Shown: positions 23,108-35,845 of the stretch, piece by piece
Layout of the letters: the number at the start of each line of letters is the position of its first letter
Position numbering within the stretch: the first letter of the stretch is position 1
NCBI GenBank assembly: GCA_029532415.1
Contig: JAQOTA010000053.1
Span: forward strand, 310,001-374,000
DNA: 64,000 nucleotides
Direction of reading: 5' to 3'
Source: Marasmius tenuissimus
Taxonomy: Eukaryota; Basidiomycota; Agaricomycetes; Agaricales; Marasmiaceae
The notes under the pieces: generated by a model
The model's database searches: none
Told to the model about the DNA's origin: nothing
Seen by the model: the letters and a program-made list of their open reading frames with translations, nothing else
Made by a program: the position numbers and the translations under genes

Positions 23108-24956
23108 ATGCCTGTTTACCCCCAGAGCATCAAGGGCTTTCTCAAGCGAGTCGCAGAGGGACCGCTCATTACACTCACACCCAGTGAAGCTGGGATGCGC
23201 AAGATTTTGCAAAGCAAAGCACCCTCATCACACTCTTCGACTTCCGCACTAGAGCATCGGGATGTCTTTGGGCTCATTTTCTTTCTGGTGAGATCGGTCA
23301 TCCTCAAGACCGGCCAGCACCAATTATTCCTCAAATCCTTTCGTTGGATGGCTGATTGGATGGCTTTTTTCATCCAATCGGGAGTCACCAAAACCGAACC
23401 TATGACACCAGATGAATCTACATTCCGAGGCGAAGTCATCTGTTTATCCTCTGCGATCCTCACTACGATCCTCCCGTTCAACGCGAGCAGCGTCAGTCCC
23501 ATAAAAACGACACCACGGTTTTTACCCGTTATGGTGGATCTCACGTTTCACCTCGTTGAAGTTTTGGATCCGCAATTCGAGATTATTTGGTCTCAAGTTA
23601 CGAAGTTGATGTCTGATCGCATATCAGTCATGCAATTCCACACTGCGGTCTCGCTTGACCTCCAGAATGTGTATAACATCCCACTCATCTCGACGAGGCT
23701 CATCCAAAAACTTACGACGGATCCAGAGATTGACGTTTACGCGGTAGATTCCTCTGTGACCATCGCACTCTACTGCATTACTTTTGGGAAGATCGTACAT
23801 CCTTTCCTGGCGAAGCGTATCGTTAAACGGATCGCAGACGTTTTGGAATACGTGGCTTCTAAAGCGGAATCGATTTCTCGAGAGGATACCCAAGTAGCCG
23901 TGAACTGCGTAGGATTTTGCTGCAACGTACTCAAACGCTGCTTCGAGGATGGGTTCACCTGGGTCTGTGAGGGGCTTGATGGTGGTATCATTACTTCCAT
24001 CATAAACATCTTCCTGTCGAAGCTTCCGAAGGCGATTGGGCGGGAAGAATTTGCGTCGATGAAGAAATCGTGCACTGAAGTCCTTCTGGCGATCAAACCG
24101 TATCTCATCTTCCGATCGGTACTGAACAGGGTCGTTCGAAATGGGAAGAAGCTTCAGGCTCAGAGGGGACTCTTCAGAAAGCTGAAGGCCGTGTCTTCAG
24201 AGTTCGAGGGGTCTGTTCGTGTGTTTTTCGATCACGCAGTGGCTTTGAAGAGACCGATGTATCTATTCGACGATATCAGTGCTTCGAATACCTGTGTAAA
24301 CACAACGGTTCGTTTCCCGCGATTTTTTTCTTCGATCAAGGGTGGTATGACGTTCTAATCGTCTTTCATTGATGTGACAGTGCCCAAAACACAATGGCCC
24401 GCCCACCAGGCTCAATGAGAAGAAGCTAAAGCTCAAGCTTTGCTCTTCATGCAGAGTGGCAACGTACTGCTCGAAAAAATGTCAGATCGTGGATTGGGAA
24501 GCGATCCATCGACGAGAGTGTTGCACAGATCGTCCTTCTGATGCCGGTCAGTAACTTTCTGTTTCTCGCGTACTTCTATTGGCGTTGAGGATGTACTGCG
24601 CTCTTTTAGGCCATTCGTTCCGCCCGTCTGCTCTCGATGCTGCTTACATGGCCTTTCTCGGTGACGACGAATGTGCACCTCAACGACAATTCAAGCAACT
24701 TGCGAGGTCAAGTCCAGTGGAGCGGGCTTCGAAGGTCGTACAACTGGATTTTCGACAGTGGCCAATGGATGCCTCGATTGTTGAGTATGAATCCTTGCTT
24801 CGCTCTGTATCTTCAAGTGCAGACGCGAAGGAGTTGATGGACAACAAAACACTATTGGATCCGACGAAGGAGACAATTTTTCATATTTTATTTCCTGGGA
24901 AAGAGGATCGTTCGAGGCTCACCATGAAGAGGGGAATCGGACATTGGGTCAGTTGA
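23108..24956 (+). CDS. MYND-type zinc finger protein
   Basis: Three exons (23108-24307, 24381-24546, 24610-24956; phases 0 then 1) give 570 residues. The first 390 residues are an alpha-helical region without a recognised domain, as is usual for Agaricomycete MYND proteins. The finger spans about residues 396-450: a first pair C396 and C401, then CSSC, YCSKKC and a final H...REC, with the diagnostic VATYCSKKCQIVDWEAIHRR core. The first cysteine pair is spaced by four residues, and there is an insertion before the second pair. MYND domains bind proline-rich partners. The partner here is unknown. A ~115-residue C-terminal tail follows. The start ATG opens the 400-codon first exon. Confidence 0.85.
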
Positions 24957-25121
24957 TAGAGGTCATTAATTCGGTGTATGCCTTGACTCAAAAAACTAAT
25001 GCGATATGATCCGCGCGTAGAGACTTTGTGCAGACTCCTCTTGTAGTTCTAAGTGTAGACTCTATATCGATGCTGATGAGTCACAGCTTGGAAAAGAAAA
25101 AACCGGACACGGCATATGCAT

Positions 25122-25204
25122 AGCCCACCGCGAGGGTCGAACTCGCAGCCTTCAGATCACCCGCTTTAAGAGTCTGACGCTCTATCCGATTGAGCTAGGC
25201 GGGC
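25122..25204 (-). tRNA. tRNA-Lys (anticodon CTT), with intron
   Basis: The minus strand gives the same acceptor, D arm and T arm as the tRNA-Lys at 19983-20065. The loop reads CTCTTA with a different 9-nt intron (AAGCGGGTG). The mature bodies differ only at anticodon position 34. Confidence 0.93.
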
Positions 25205-25367
25205 GTTAAAATTAAGACTTGCGATACCACGATATGGTTCATGTATGCAATCCGCCTGGATGTCACACATCCGACAACGAAAAGGACTAATCGAGTATGT
25301 ACAAATCAGTCGATATTCAGACTACAGTAGCCAGTACGTTTACCTAGACAGTTCAAGCGTTCTCCGA

Positions 25368-27058
25368 CTATTCCTCCAAGTCTAAATCGTCGCACAAGAC
25401 GAGGTTTTGCCCACCCCATTCAACATCTTCAATCACTCCTCTTTCAACCACGTCCTCGATGGTCAGATACAAGGGAGTGGTTCCCAAGTCCGATCTCTTG
25501 AAATTCAAGAACCGAAGATCAGGCTTAACATATCCAGGCAAGACGCCCGGCCGTCCAAAAATAAACCCATCCCTCTTCATGCCACACGTCCCGTCAAGCC
25601 TGACTACCTTCAACTTGGGGCAGTACCGCGCCAGTATATGCAAAACCCGGAGGTTAAGGAACTTCTTTTTCGTCCCCTTGTCCTCCGTAGGGGCGGGAAT
25701 CGGTCTCAACTCTCCATCCTCTTCCCCTCCCAACGAGCGACCGATAGTAAAGGTCGCCAACTCGGGCCACTGCGAGACCAACTTCGCAGTGTCCTGGTTG
25801 TCCAGTGAAACCTCCCCCAAAGTGCGTTGTGCGAGTAAGAGGACAAAGGTTTTGAGGTCCGTCAACCGCGAGAGGTAGGAAAGATGCTCCACCGTCAGGA
25901 TGAACGGTTTGCGTAGTTTCTCGGTACTGCGAGAGGTTGCGCTGAGCTCCGCGGTACGGTAGTCCAGTCGGACGTCTAGAGAACGGAGGTTCGGGAAAGC
26001 TGCCACAATTCCCTGGAACAGCTTTGCGAGCTGGGGAGCGATGGGAGTGGGTTCCGAAGAGGGGTCGGGGTCGGGGTCGGGAAGTGCAATGATTAACAGT
26101 AAGCCTCTCATGCTTATGCCTTGCCCTGAGCGGGATAGCACCGAGGTGAATTCGATGGCCTCTGAAGCCTGGAGAGCCAGACCAAGCGAACGAAGAGCCG
26201 GAAAGGTTTCGACGAGACGATGGGGTGATTGAAAGGTTGTGCAGTCGACGAGGCACGTGTACGTGAGGTTCTGGAGGTGCTGAATGTTGTTGAATATAAC
26301 ATTCCCGCAGATGAACCCGTTGAGTGATAGTTTCGTGGTCGTTGGTGGCAACGAGCTGAACAGCGACGAGAACTCAGCGGCGAGAGATGCCTCCAAATTT
26401 GGGAAGTAAAAAGATACGTCCGTTAGTCGAGGCATTTGCGCTACCGCTTTGGCGATATAGTTGGTCAGAAACACACTACAAACTTCGTGTCTGATAAAGC
26501 CGTCAGACTCTTCGTGGAAGCCAAATTTAGTGACGGTGGGTGACAAGAGGTGATATGCAACGAAAAGTAAAGTGAAGGCCAACTCCGTCCGTGCCGTCTT
26601 TGTATAAACTTGATTGATCGTCATCGAGATGAGGTTTGGGAGAATTGGGTCTGATGAGGAATTTCGGTAGGTGGCCAAGATAGTGTATAGTTTGTCGCAC
26701 TCCGCTATGGTGATATTGGACGACGGCTCAATTATCAAGTGGCGGATCCGAGGGGCATATGTAAACGTAAAGTAGTCCCAGTCTGCCTTCGTAGGCTTGT
26801 ACGCAAAATCCTACTGGCTATGAGCTCATAGGTCTCCGAAAGATCCGATGTGAAAGTATTGCTTACCGAGCCCCGACACAAGGCCACGAGAATGCTCCTC
26901 ATGTCGTCTACTGTCCGCCAGGAGACGGAGAGGTAAATGTCAAACCACAAGCGCGAGGCTAGCGCCATGCTCTTTAGCGTCTTCCTCGACTTGCATTGCT
27001 CGAAGATGTTGATGATGATTTCGGTGGGAAGGTATGGAAGGGCGACTGGAGGGCTCAT
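25368..27058 (-). CDS. F-box protein with leucine-rich C-terminal region
   Basis: Two exons (27058-26867 and 26786-25368, phase 0; donor GTAAGC, acceptor ...ACGAAG) give 536 residues. The first 45 residues match an F-box-like start (LPYLPTEIIINIFEQCKSRK followed by ALASRLWFDIYLSVSWRTV), which normally binds Skp1 in SCF ubiquitin ligases. The rest has irregular leucine-rich segments (LRSLDVRLDY, LSRLTDLKTFVLLL, FLNLRVLHILARYCPKLKVV), as in fungal F-box/LRR-like proteins that recruit substrates. A TATATCAAAG-like signal lies just upstream of the ATG. The substrate is unknown. Large F-box families are common in this fungal group. Confidence 0.82.
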
Positions 27059-28677
27059 TTCTGAAGTATGAGGGGTCAGTTGTTTGAATTGACAACGGTA
27101 ACTCGTCCTTTATATCAAAGGCACGAGCCATGCTTTGACCTTTGTGCGTTCCCGTTTCGCCTTTTGTGTAATAATGGGCATTGGAAAGTCATTGTTCTCA
27201 GTGCCACAATGTGATCGATCAATTGTGACATCGCTAGCCTTTGACTTGTGATGACCAGGCCACATCGCAGAGCGGGAAGGCGAGATTGACGTTAGGTATA
27301 TTCCAGAAGGAGGTACAACGCGGTCAAAGTCAGCGAGGAAGGCTTCTCTGCTTGGACAATGTCTACGCCGAAGCTGAGCCGCAGATAAAGTAAAGTGAGT
27401 CTGACGGCCGGTCGTTGAAGCTAGTGCACTCCTATCTCAGCAGATTCCACAGCGGTCACGACGTTTTAGCAGCTACCTCAAATATCATTGACGTCTTTGC
27501 AGCTCGCGCAAGGTCGCTACCTTCAATGGCATCCCTCTCTTGATTGCGCATATAGCATGGTGTACCGCACCTCAGGCATCCCACAGGTATGTATTCCGCT
27601 CGAGCAACACCGTGACCTCCAGCTGGTGGAGGTCGTACAGGTACCCCTTCAGGGTAAGACCCCGGCCCAAAGGGTTTAAACGTTCATGTGTGACCAGTTA
27701 TATTCACAGAGAGGATAATTGGTCCGCAGTGAGGCGAACCCAGCCTCTGATATAAATTGAATGCAAAAAGGCTGACAGGCGCTATTGCGATTAGACAAAG
27801 GACGATTCGGGAATTGCGCGGAACTCAGAAGAGTCGGATACGTCTGATATGGAAACCTTGAGCGCGTTCAGGAGAGGTGAGAGCGTAATAAACGTGGAGT
27901 CGTACGGCCTGTATCTTCTACCAAGGTCAGACCGACTCGTGTGATGCCGAAGAGAACCCGATGGTTGATTGGTTGGCCTAGACGGGATGAGAGCAACTTG
28001 TTGGCGTACCAAAGACTCAGATTATCCTCGTCGATTCACCTCGTAATTCGATTCATGGCTCTAAGTCTCTGTATCCCAATTGTATCCAATCCCCGAGAGA
28101 TGCATGAAAACTCTCCCGCCTTGTACCGTTGCAGTTTGGCGCCAGAAGCGAGCGATTTCCAGCAAGACTAGATATCCCATGATTGCAATGACAACGGGTT
28201 CGATCTATCAGGGATCCTCAGTGGTATTTCAAATTTTCAGCATCACCATAACCCGTCGTGCGGTGCACCGTGCCAGACCCCAGCGAAATGGCACAGATGA
28301 CCAAGGTCATCAACTGCGATGAAGAGATCAATAAAACGGATGATTCATACCCGTTTTCGGTAAAAAGGACATACCCTTGGGTTAACCCACCTTATTCAAG
28401 GCTTTTGTCTCGTAGGTTGTGGGAGGTTGTGGGTGTAACTGAGACAACGGTATTTCTCGGACGGGAATCGGATGGCAAAATGCTGTGCTCGACGCTCACG
28501 TGTCGAAAATGACAGGTTCCATCTCGCCCTCCCCGCTTGGGTGTCAAGCTTTATTATTCGGCCGTAGAAGAATCGGTAAGTTGAGCGTACTACGTTGAAA
28601 TCGAAATGGACAATCTTTTTCTTTTTTCCTCCCATCGCCGGTGCAATCATATTGTTGAAGATTATCAAAAATGTGTA
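27059..28677. other. Gene-poor interval between F-box gene and tRNA-Asn
   Basis: Starts with the F-box promoter. Otherwise only short frames without features. Confidence 0.5.
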
Positions 28678-28765
28678 TGCCCCATGGCTGAGTTGGTTAC
28701 AGCGTCCGACTGTTAGGACATCGCAAGCAATCGGAAGGTCGTGAGTTCGAGCCTCACTGGGGCAG
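28678..28765 (+). tRNA. tRNA-Asn (anticodon GTT), with intron
   Basis: Acceptor TGCCCCA pairs with TGGGGCA, followed by discriminator G. The D arm is GCTG...CAGC, the anticodon stem TCCGA/TCGGA, and the T arm GTGAG-TTCGAGC-CTCAC. The loop reads CTGTTA, then a 14-nt intron (GGACATCGCAAGCA). The anticodon GTT specifies Asn. Confidence 0.9.
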
Positions 28766-28922
28766 TGCTGTTTTTGTTCCTTCCCACCATCATCATCCTC
28801 AAACGTCGCTTCCCGTTACTTATTGATGATCTCTCGGTCTCCAAGGGCCCTGAGAAGAGAAATCATGCAGTGTACGTACCATTGCTTTATAGCTAACGTT
28901 CTCTATCACTCCTCGATGATCA

Positions 28923-31293
28923 ATGCCCACCAACAGCTTCACAGAGCTCTCCAGTGTTGACTCTTCTTTCTCCAGCTCGACTCGGACCACAATTCCAGGG
29001 ATAGGATATCTCTCTGGCAAAGCCATTCAACGACTGGGAGAGGTCATTCTGAATCGGGCTGATGTCGTCCTGGTCAATCGCCGGCTCCGTCGAATCGAAG
29101 CTTCAATCGCGACCAATAATGGTTGGCGCAAACCCACTCCATCTGAAGACGTTGTAAATATGTGCGAGTTACTTCTAGAGCTGCTACAGTAAGTCGATTG
29201 GCCTGCCAATCTCGTCCTGCACATCCAATCGACTCACACCTTCCTTGGCACTCGCAGCCCTGGTTATCCCTTTTCAATACGGACGCGAACTATGCGCATC
29301 GTTATGGCTCTGATCAGCTCAATGAACTTTGCTGGTCTTGCCACAGCTCTGGTTTCGCTCAAGTCGACGGCAATGATACAGAATCATCTCTGCGAGGTCC
29401 TCGATTGTCTCTGGGATTCAAAGTCATCTAAAAGGCAAGCAATTGCTGTTCATCAAATCGGAGCTGTGACTACCCTACTGATCTTAGACCCGGCGATTAT
29501 CATTTTATTATTGACAGCGCGTTCAGGCGAGAAGCTACTGCGGATGCAGTCACGAGAAAGAAGATTACAGCCCTCCGGACCGCCGGTCACGAAGCTTATG
29601 TTTCATCCTTCCCACAACTTGGGCACACTACCTCTACCCTACTCCTGTCATCGCCGTTTATACTCTATCTCGCTCTCATCGCCATACTTGGGCATAGGAA
29701 GCACACCTGCGTGATACTATCAGATTCACTGGGCATCGTCCAGTTCCTTCGATCCGTAGGGCTCTTCGAATCCAACGATCAAGGCAGCGCTGGCATCATG
29801 GCCAGTCAGCTGCTCATGCGAGTTTTTGAAGCTAGGCTCCATTGCAACCTGGATGCGGATCTGAAAGTACTGGTTGCGAAGGTGATATCCGACATTCCCT
29901 ACACCACTAATACTGGGGACTCAGATGCGGGGTATATGTGGTCCCAATTGAAGCGAGGCTTCATCGACACACCCTCAGAGTACCTGTTGATGGAGGCATT
30001 GTCTCTCATTCTGGAAAGAATTCAGATGCCGTTCATGCATCATGGTGCCATCCTTCCACTGGACGAACCAGTAACAGTCGGGGCAGGCATCGAAAAGGTG
30101 GTTTTAACTCGCATTTGGTTTCGATTGCCTCTGACGAACTGCAACACTTTTCATATCTCTCAAAATCCTTCAGACAACAATGATCCGAAAACGACTGGTC
30201 CTCGCACATGACCGCTCACGACTCTTCGGAACGCACAGCAAGGAGGCCTATTTTCAGATGATGGAGGACTACATCGTGACCTTCTTGGCCGAGGTTATTG
30301 ATTATCACCTTCCATTTCGGCGACGACCCGACTGGGCGCTATACGACCTCCACAGCATCAAATCCAACTTTCTCCAACTATTTGCAGTTTCATCTTCCAA
30401 ATCCCCGTCTGAGAGGTTACTCGAACTTCACGCCTTCATCCAGAAAAACATTACGGAATTTGCCTCTTTGCGCTATAACTTATCTTTGACAGTTTTCGTA
30501 GGCATGGAATCTTCTCAGGGAGAATGTTTAGACCAGATAGGCCGCCTATTCAGAGATCTGAATCACATGGCACGTTGTGATAGTTCAGCCTACTTCGAAG
30601 TCATGGAGCAGGATATTGTCCGATGGTATACTCAGACCGCCGGTGTTTGCATCGATTTTCTCGCCAATGAATTGGAAAGAGAGATTTGGATCGAGGAATT
30701 TGAACCTGAAACAGACGCCGCGGTGTTCGTTGTGCCGTTGGCCATGGTCGAGTGCGAACAGCTCGTCTCGGGAGATGCCTCCGTTGTGAGCTCACAATGC
30801 CTATATTCTGTGCCAGTGCTTCTCACTGTTCGACGTTAGAACTGGCTGGAGAACTCCTTAGAACTATTCCGGTCGATTTGTGCTGCTCATAGGACGCCGG
30901 CGAAATCTCCAGTCAACACACTCCCGCTGGTACAAGGTCCATAATATTTCTACAGATGATGGTGGCCTGACGTTTCTCTTTTGACTCGCTTAGACGCTCG
31001 TGTTCAGCCACCAAGACCTCAGGTTCACGGATAAGCTCCAAAGCTCGCCACTCCGGGCTCCCATCTCAATCCACGGTGGGGAGCAAGATATGAGCGCAAC
31101 CTACCGATACATCAAGGACCGTTTTCTTGAATGCGTCCGACCAGATCAGGACGTGTCTGTGCGTTTTATACCAGTGTCAAACCCGGGGGACGTAAATGGT
31201 AAGTCTTTCTGATTGCGGCGGGAACAAGACCTTTGATATGTACTAGATCTCTTCTTGGAGCTCGAGACGCCTAAACAGCAACATAACCCGTGA
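28923..31293 (+). CDS. G-alpha-like protein with N-terminal extension, copy A (degenerate GTPase motifs)
   Basis: Seven exons: 28923-29188, 29258-29434, 29518-30097, 30174-30785, 30840-30929, 30994-31198 and 31247-31293, giving 658 residues. Intron positions and phases match copy B exactly. Residues 1-330 are a shared domain of unknown function (GYLSGKAIQRLGE near the start, then a CEVLDCLWDSK block). The G-alpha part has a damaged P-loop (VGAGIEK before TT, residues ~335-343). The DxGGQ switch II motif is absent, the usual NKxD reads SHQD, and the guanine-binding TCAT loop is unrecognisable. Intron 2 uses a GC donor (AAAAG|GCAAGC). The open frame is intact, so this may be an expressed protein without GTPase activity rather than a pseudogene. 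First of three tandem paralogs. Confidence 0.8.
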
Positions 31294-31836
31294 CATCCTC
31301 ACAAATGTTTGGTGTGGCGGTTCATTAGGTTCAAACAGGGCATCGTGGGTCATCAGTCGTCACTGTAGAACAAACCATCAAGTATCTTTCGCCCCGGAGG
31401 TTTCGGGTAAGGTTGGAGATTAGGCGCTGCAGGGAGAAGTTCTTCGACCAGTGGAACAGTACCCGTATGAGTCACTTTCGCAGTGGGTTAGTGCTCATAA
31501 ATCATATAAACTTTACTAGTTATTGACACATATAATTGATAATACGCGGAACTACTTAGTGATTGCAGTCTGAGCAGCAGGCCGCGTTCTCACCTAAAAA
31601 AGAGCTTGAGAAAGTACATACTACTAGAGCGTTTTAGGGGCCGCATCAACGGCATGGGTGAGTGACTTTTATTGTTAAAGCGTCCGACGGCTTCAATTCA
31701 TCACGGTGGTAACAGGTGCCAGGTACTCCCGCTATTGACTTGTTGGCACTCTGAGGCGATGAGGCCTTGTGACACCAAAGCTGTCGCTGCTTGAAATGAA
31801 AGCCTCTTTCTCTCTTTCTGTGTCAGCGAACGATTC
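31294..31836. other. Intergenic spacer between G-alpha-like copies A and B
   Basis: Nothing recognised apart from the promoter region of copy B. Confidence 0.5.
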
Positions 31837-34320
31837 ATGAACAGCTACTCAGACCATTCCAGCCTCTACTCTTCCACATCGAGTTCAACTCGATCTACAC
31901 GTCTTGGATTGGGATCTCTCTCGGGCAAAGCTATCAAAAGATTCGGAGAAACAATTCTCAATGGGGTTGACAATGCGATTGATAATGGGCGGCTCCGCCG
32001 CATCGAGGCTTCAGTCAAGAGTGATAAAGTTTGGTACGAAGAGACGCCATCTTCTGAGGCCAAGGAAATGTCCAGAACACTTCTGGAATTTTCGCAGTAC
32101 GTACCTCTTGACACACTCAGCTGTAGTGTTGCGGGCTCAATCTAAGGTCAATTGCAGTCCTGGGTCTCCATTCCCAATTCGAAAGCGAGCTTTGCGAGTA
32201 ATGATGAATCTGATCGGCTCCATGAAATACAACGGGCTTGCTACCATCCTTGTCAATCTCAACTCGATGTTGGATCTTCAAAGACATCTTTGCGATGTTC
32301 TCGATTGTCTTTGGGACTCCAAAACATCGAAAAAGTGCGCTCTAGTATGTCCCCTCCCATCCCGGTGATAACTGATTCTACCATTGATAGTGCGTTTAAG
32401 CGAGAAGCTGGGGAGGAAGCCTCAAGAAAGAAACTACTAGAGCTCCGCGCAGATGGATACGAATCTTATGTCGCAGCTTGTTCTCAAGCACAAACCTCCA
32501 GACTACTACTGTCGTCACCCTTCATACTCTATCTCACCCTTATTGCCGCCCTCGGCGACAGTAGACACGCCCACCTTATTCTCTCTGAAGAGTTGGATAT
32601 CGTCCGATTCCTGCGTTCCATAGGACTTTTCGACAAAGACAGAACGGGCACTGGCGTCATGGCGGGAAGACTCCTGACGCAGGTGATCAGGCTCAGGCTC
32701 TGTCCTGTTGCTGATGGCCTAACGGGAGTCGTCCAAGATGCAATCTCGGAGCTTTCCTCAACCCTCGAGCCTGGTGATTTGGTGACAGATCACATGTGGG
32801 CTCAATTAGAGTGGGGTTCTGCTGATTCGCCGTCTCGGGAATTTTTGACGAACGCGGTGAAGATTGTTCAGAATGAGCTCATCCGAATGGACGGGACGCA
32901 GGCCTCGCTGAACCTTTATAGTGACAGTCATAATATGCGCGATGTTAAGGTTCTGCTCCTCGGTGAGGGCTGTAGCGGAAAGGTCACTTGAATCTCAACT
33001 ACCATTCTTAACTAGTACACTGACATTACCTTCAAACCTTCCCGACATCTAGACTACCATTATGAAGCAACTGATCCTTTCACGCCACAATTCGACATCC
33101 TTCACCGCCCTCTGTGACCCTGAATATTACTTGGAAATGATGGAAGCCCGTCTCCGAGCCTTCCTGCAGAGAATCATGGATTGGTTCCTCGAAGATCAGT
33201 GCAACTCCCGGTGGGCTCGCCATGATGCCCATACCGTCGGAGCAAACTTCCATAAGCTCCCCGAGCTGGATATGAGTACACGGTCACAGAGATTGCTGGA
33301 GCTCAATGACTTTGTTCAAGTCAATATCACAAGCGCTGGGGACTTGTGCGCCGTCCTAGCGTCGACTAGCTTTGCGAAGTTGCTGGACTTTCCTTTAGAT
33401 CATTATAGGTCCTTATTGGAGGCTCTAAACGATATGGCGGGCCGCTCTCGTATGCATGATGATGATACAGCTCACAAATCAGCCTCACTTGAGCCGACAA
33501 ATCAAAATCTTCTTGGGTGGTACATCCAGACTACTGAAGCTCACCAAGAATCGTTCACCACTAAAGATAGCTCGTACACCTTCTGGGACTGTGGAGGTCA
33601 GATGTCCGATAGATGGGTCCAATATTTCCCTCAAACGGACATTGTGCTTTTTGTTGTCTCATTGATTGGCTACGACCAAGTGTCATTTGAGAATCATTCA
33701 GTGGTGAGCATGCAGCATCCGACTCAATCCGGATATTGACCATGCGAATCGGAAAATTCTTCTCAGTATCAGGACGGGATGGACCGCTCACTCCAGTTAT
33801 TCAGTTGGATTTGCACCGCCAGTGAGGACTTGATGAAGCGACTGAGAACGTGCCCGCTTGTGCGACATTTTTCTACTCACCACAAACAATTTTAATTGAC
33901 ATCCCTTGCGTCCAGATACTTGTTTTCAATCAGATGGACCTACTCGCGGACAAACTCGAGACGTCACCTCTTCGAAATCATTTCCCAGACTACGATGGAG
34001 GGTCCGACACCAACGCGGCCTGCGAATATATCAAGAACCATTTCCTCAAGCATGTTCAATCCGGACAAAACGTGTCCGTATTCTTCATGTCGGCAATAGA
34101 CTCGAAGAACGTGGAGGGTAAGTATTTTACGGATCATCGTCGAGTCGAGGCATTCATCGATCCCTATTTAGATCTCTTTGAAAAAGTTCACCAGTTAAGC
34201 CGCAGTATCACAACCAAAGCTCGGCGGACAGCTCGGACTTCGATCATCCCGGCTTCAGAGGCTGAAATCTCTGTGTTGAAGTTTTCATTAGCAGAGGGAT
34301 TTGCAGTATTGAATCTCTAG
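31837..34320 (+). CDS. G-alpha-like protein with N-terminal extension, copy B (most complete)
   Basis: Seven exons: 31837-32096, 32158-32334, 32391-32982, 33053-33703, 33767-33859, 33916-34117 and 34172-34320, giving 707 residues. After a ~330-residue N-terminal region comes a G-alpha domain: P-loop GEGCSGK-TT (337-345), followed directly by IMKQLIL as in G-alpha helix 1; a helical insert; a switch I region with QTT where canonical proteins have RTT or KTT; the switch II motif DCGGQ (522-526), then SDRWVQYFPQTDIVLFVV; NQMD for NKxD (~596); SAIDSKNV for the TCAT loop. The catalytic switch I arginine appears replaced by Tyr, while the Gln of GGQ is kept. The N-terminus has no obvious MGxxxS acylation signal. 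Known: G-alpha subunits relay receptor signals. Inferred: nucleotide binding likely, GTP hydrolysis altered. Confidence 0.85.
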
Positions 34321-35845
34321 AAAAGTGAGCTACTGCCAGGTGTGCAGTTCATTACATCTCATCATGAGTCTCCGTGTATATAAGCCTGATGACCAGAGCC
34401 ACCCGTAAATCGAAATACAGCCTGGAACAGAGCACCACGGTTCTTGAACTTGATCAATTGATTGATTGATCCATCCATCCATCATCGTTCGAGCGCAACG
34501 ATTTCGGTAACCAACGGGCAAGACGGCCTATCGAGGTACAACGAAGTTCAACTGTAGACGTACTACAGTATACTGCAACCATCTCTTTCACCTCGAAGGC
34601 TTCTCTTGAAATCTTCTTGCAAAGGTAGAAAAATGCTTTGGCCTGATCGGGAAACTCCGAACTTGATTCTGAACATCACTGAGGCAGTGCCGATTGAGTG
34701 CCGAACTCTTCGATTGTTCCCCTCAGACCTTTGCGATCTTTACGATCTCTACTCTACATCTCGAATATCCATGTCTCCTTCGTCCTCAGCCGCGGGCCCG
34801 GCCAGTATTGTTCAAGTTACACTATGACTTCATCAGGACGACGCCTACACGTACAATATTGAGAGAATGAGCAGAGGGTCCTCCAGATCGTAGCTACCAC
34901 TCTATAATTATTGGCATGTTCTCACGACATCAGGAATTTGGCAAAAAACTTATCAGGGCTTGTCCGGGCTTCGTTCGGCTTGTTGAGGGCCATCAACAAG
35001 CTATGTCAAAATTCCCGCAAGTTCATCAAATACGGGCACTTGAGACCATTCGACGCCTGCTCAGAGCGGAAATGGCGGAGAGCCAGACTGCCATCTTTCG
35101 TCTCGATACGCTAGTATCCGAGTACTCAGTCACTCAGACCTTCGCTAGCTGTTTGGTATATTTTAGGGGATATTGTAGACACGAGCTTTCGAACTTGTGG
35201 GGCTTGTCACTTGCGGCCCCGGCCAAAAAGCCCAAACAAGCCCAACAAACTGAGCTGATGGAGTCTGCACAGGGTATCAGCAACCATCACGACTCACAAG
35301 TGCGTGTGAGCCAAGAAGATCTTCGGCAGACTATATCGGCTCACTATGCGAATTGTACTGGACGGGAACTTGGGAATCATTAATCATCACTAGGTCTTGA
35401 TCTGAAGTTAGTAGAGACTTTGGCGAACACGCAGGCACGAGAGTGCTAGCATGACTTTGGGTACAACCACGAACTTGGACTGGATATATGCAAGAACGAT
35501 GTACGCCAGTTTCACCCGGGAGAAATGATCGGCTGAGTAGAAGCTGGAGCTGGTGACACTGCCGCACTGAGTTGTTGTCTCTCCTCGTCATGTGGTACTT
35601 GTTACTGGAAGCTGTCGTCGTTGGTAATATGACGGGGGACCTTTTAGGTGGGTTATTCACGTACGAACAACCCCCCTATTAGGTCACCTCCCCCACGGTC
35701 GCCGGTGGTGCCTAAGGTCCTGTTGTCAGTATTGGAATCTTCAAAGGCGATGATGCTGATAGTATATAATGCAACAGCTATTTCTACTTCTTGGGAGAGC
35801 TTCTTTCCCTCCTCCTTCTCTCCCTAGGCCTAGGCTTGACGAGCA
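34321..35845. other. Intergenic, with short tetranucleotide repeats
   Basis: A GATTGATTGATCCATCCATCC microsatellite lies at about 34458-34482. A 155-residue frame at 34916-35383 has no recognised feature. The last ~100 bp lead into copy C. Confidence 0.5.

Noticed and set aside
23116..24108. Minus-strand frames opposite the MYND gene
   Set aside because: Shadow frames of the 400-codon first exon.
25654..26256. 200-residue frame antiparallel-frame to the F-box gene
   Set aside because: It lies entirely within the F-box coding exon in another frame and is Arg/Pro-rich, a typical shadow frame.
34458..34482. GATT/CATC tetranucleotide run as a possible CRISPR-like or regulatory array
   Set aside because: A simple microsatellite without spacers, in eukaryotic DNA.
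34916..35383. 155-residue frame upstream of G-alpha-like copy C
   Set aside because: No domain, no homology to the neighbouring tandem family and no splice support. Left as intergenic.
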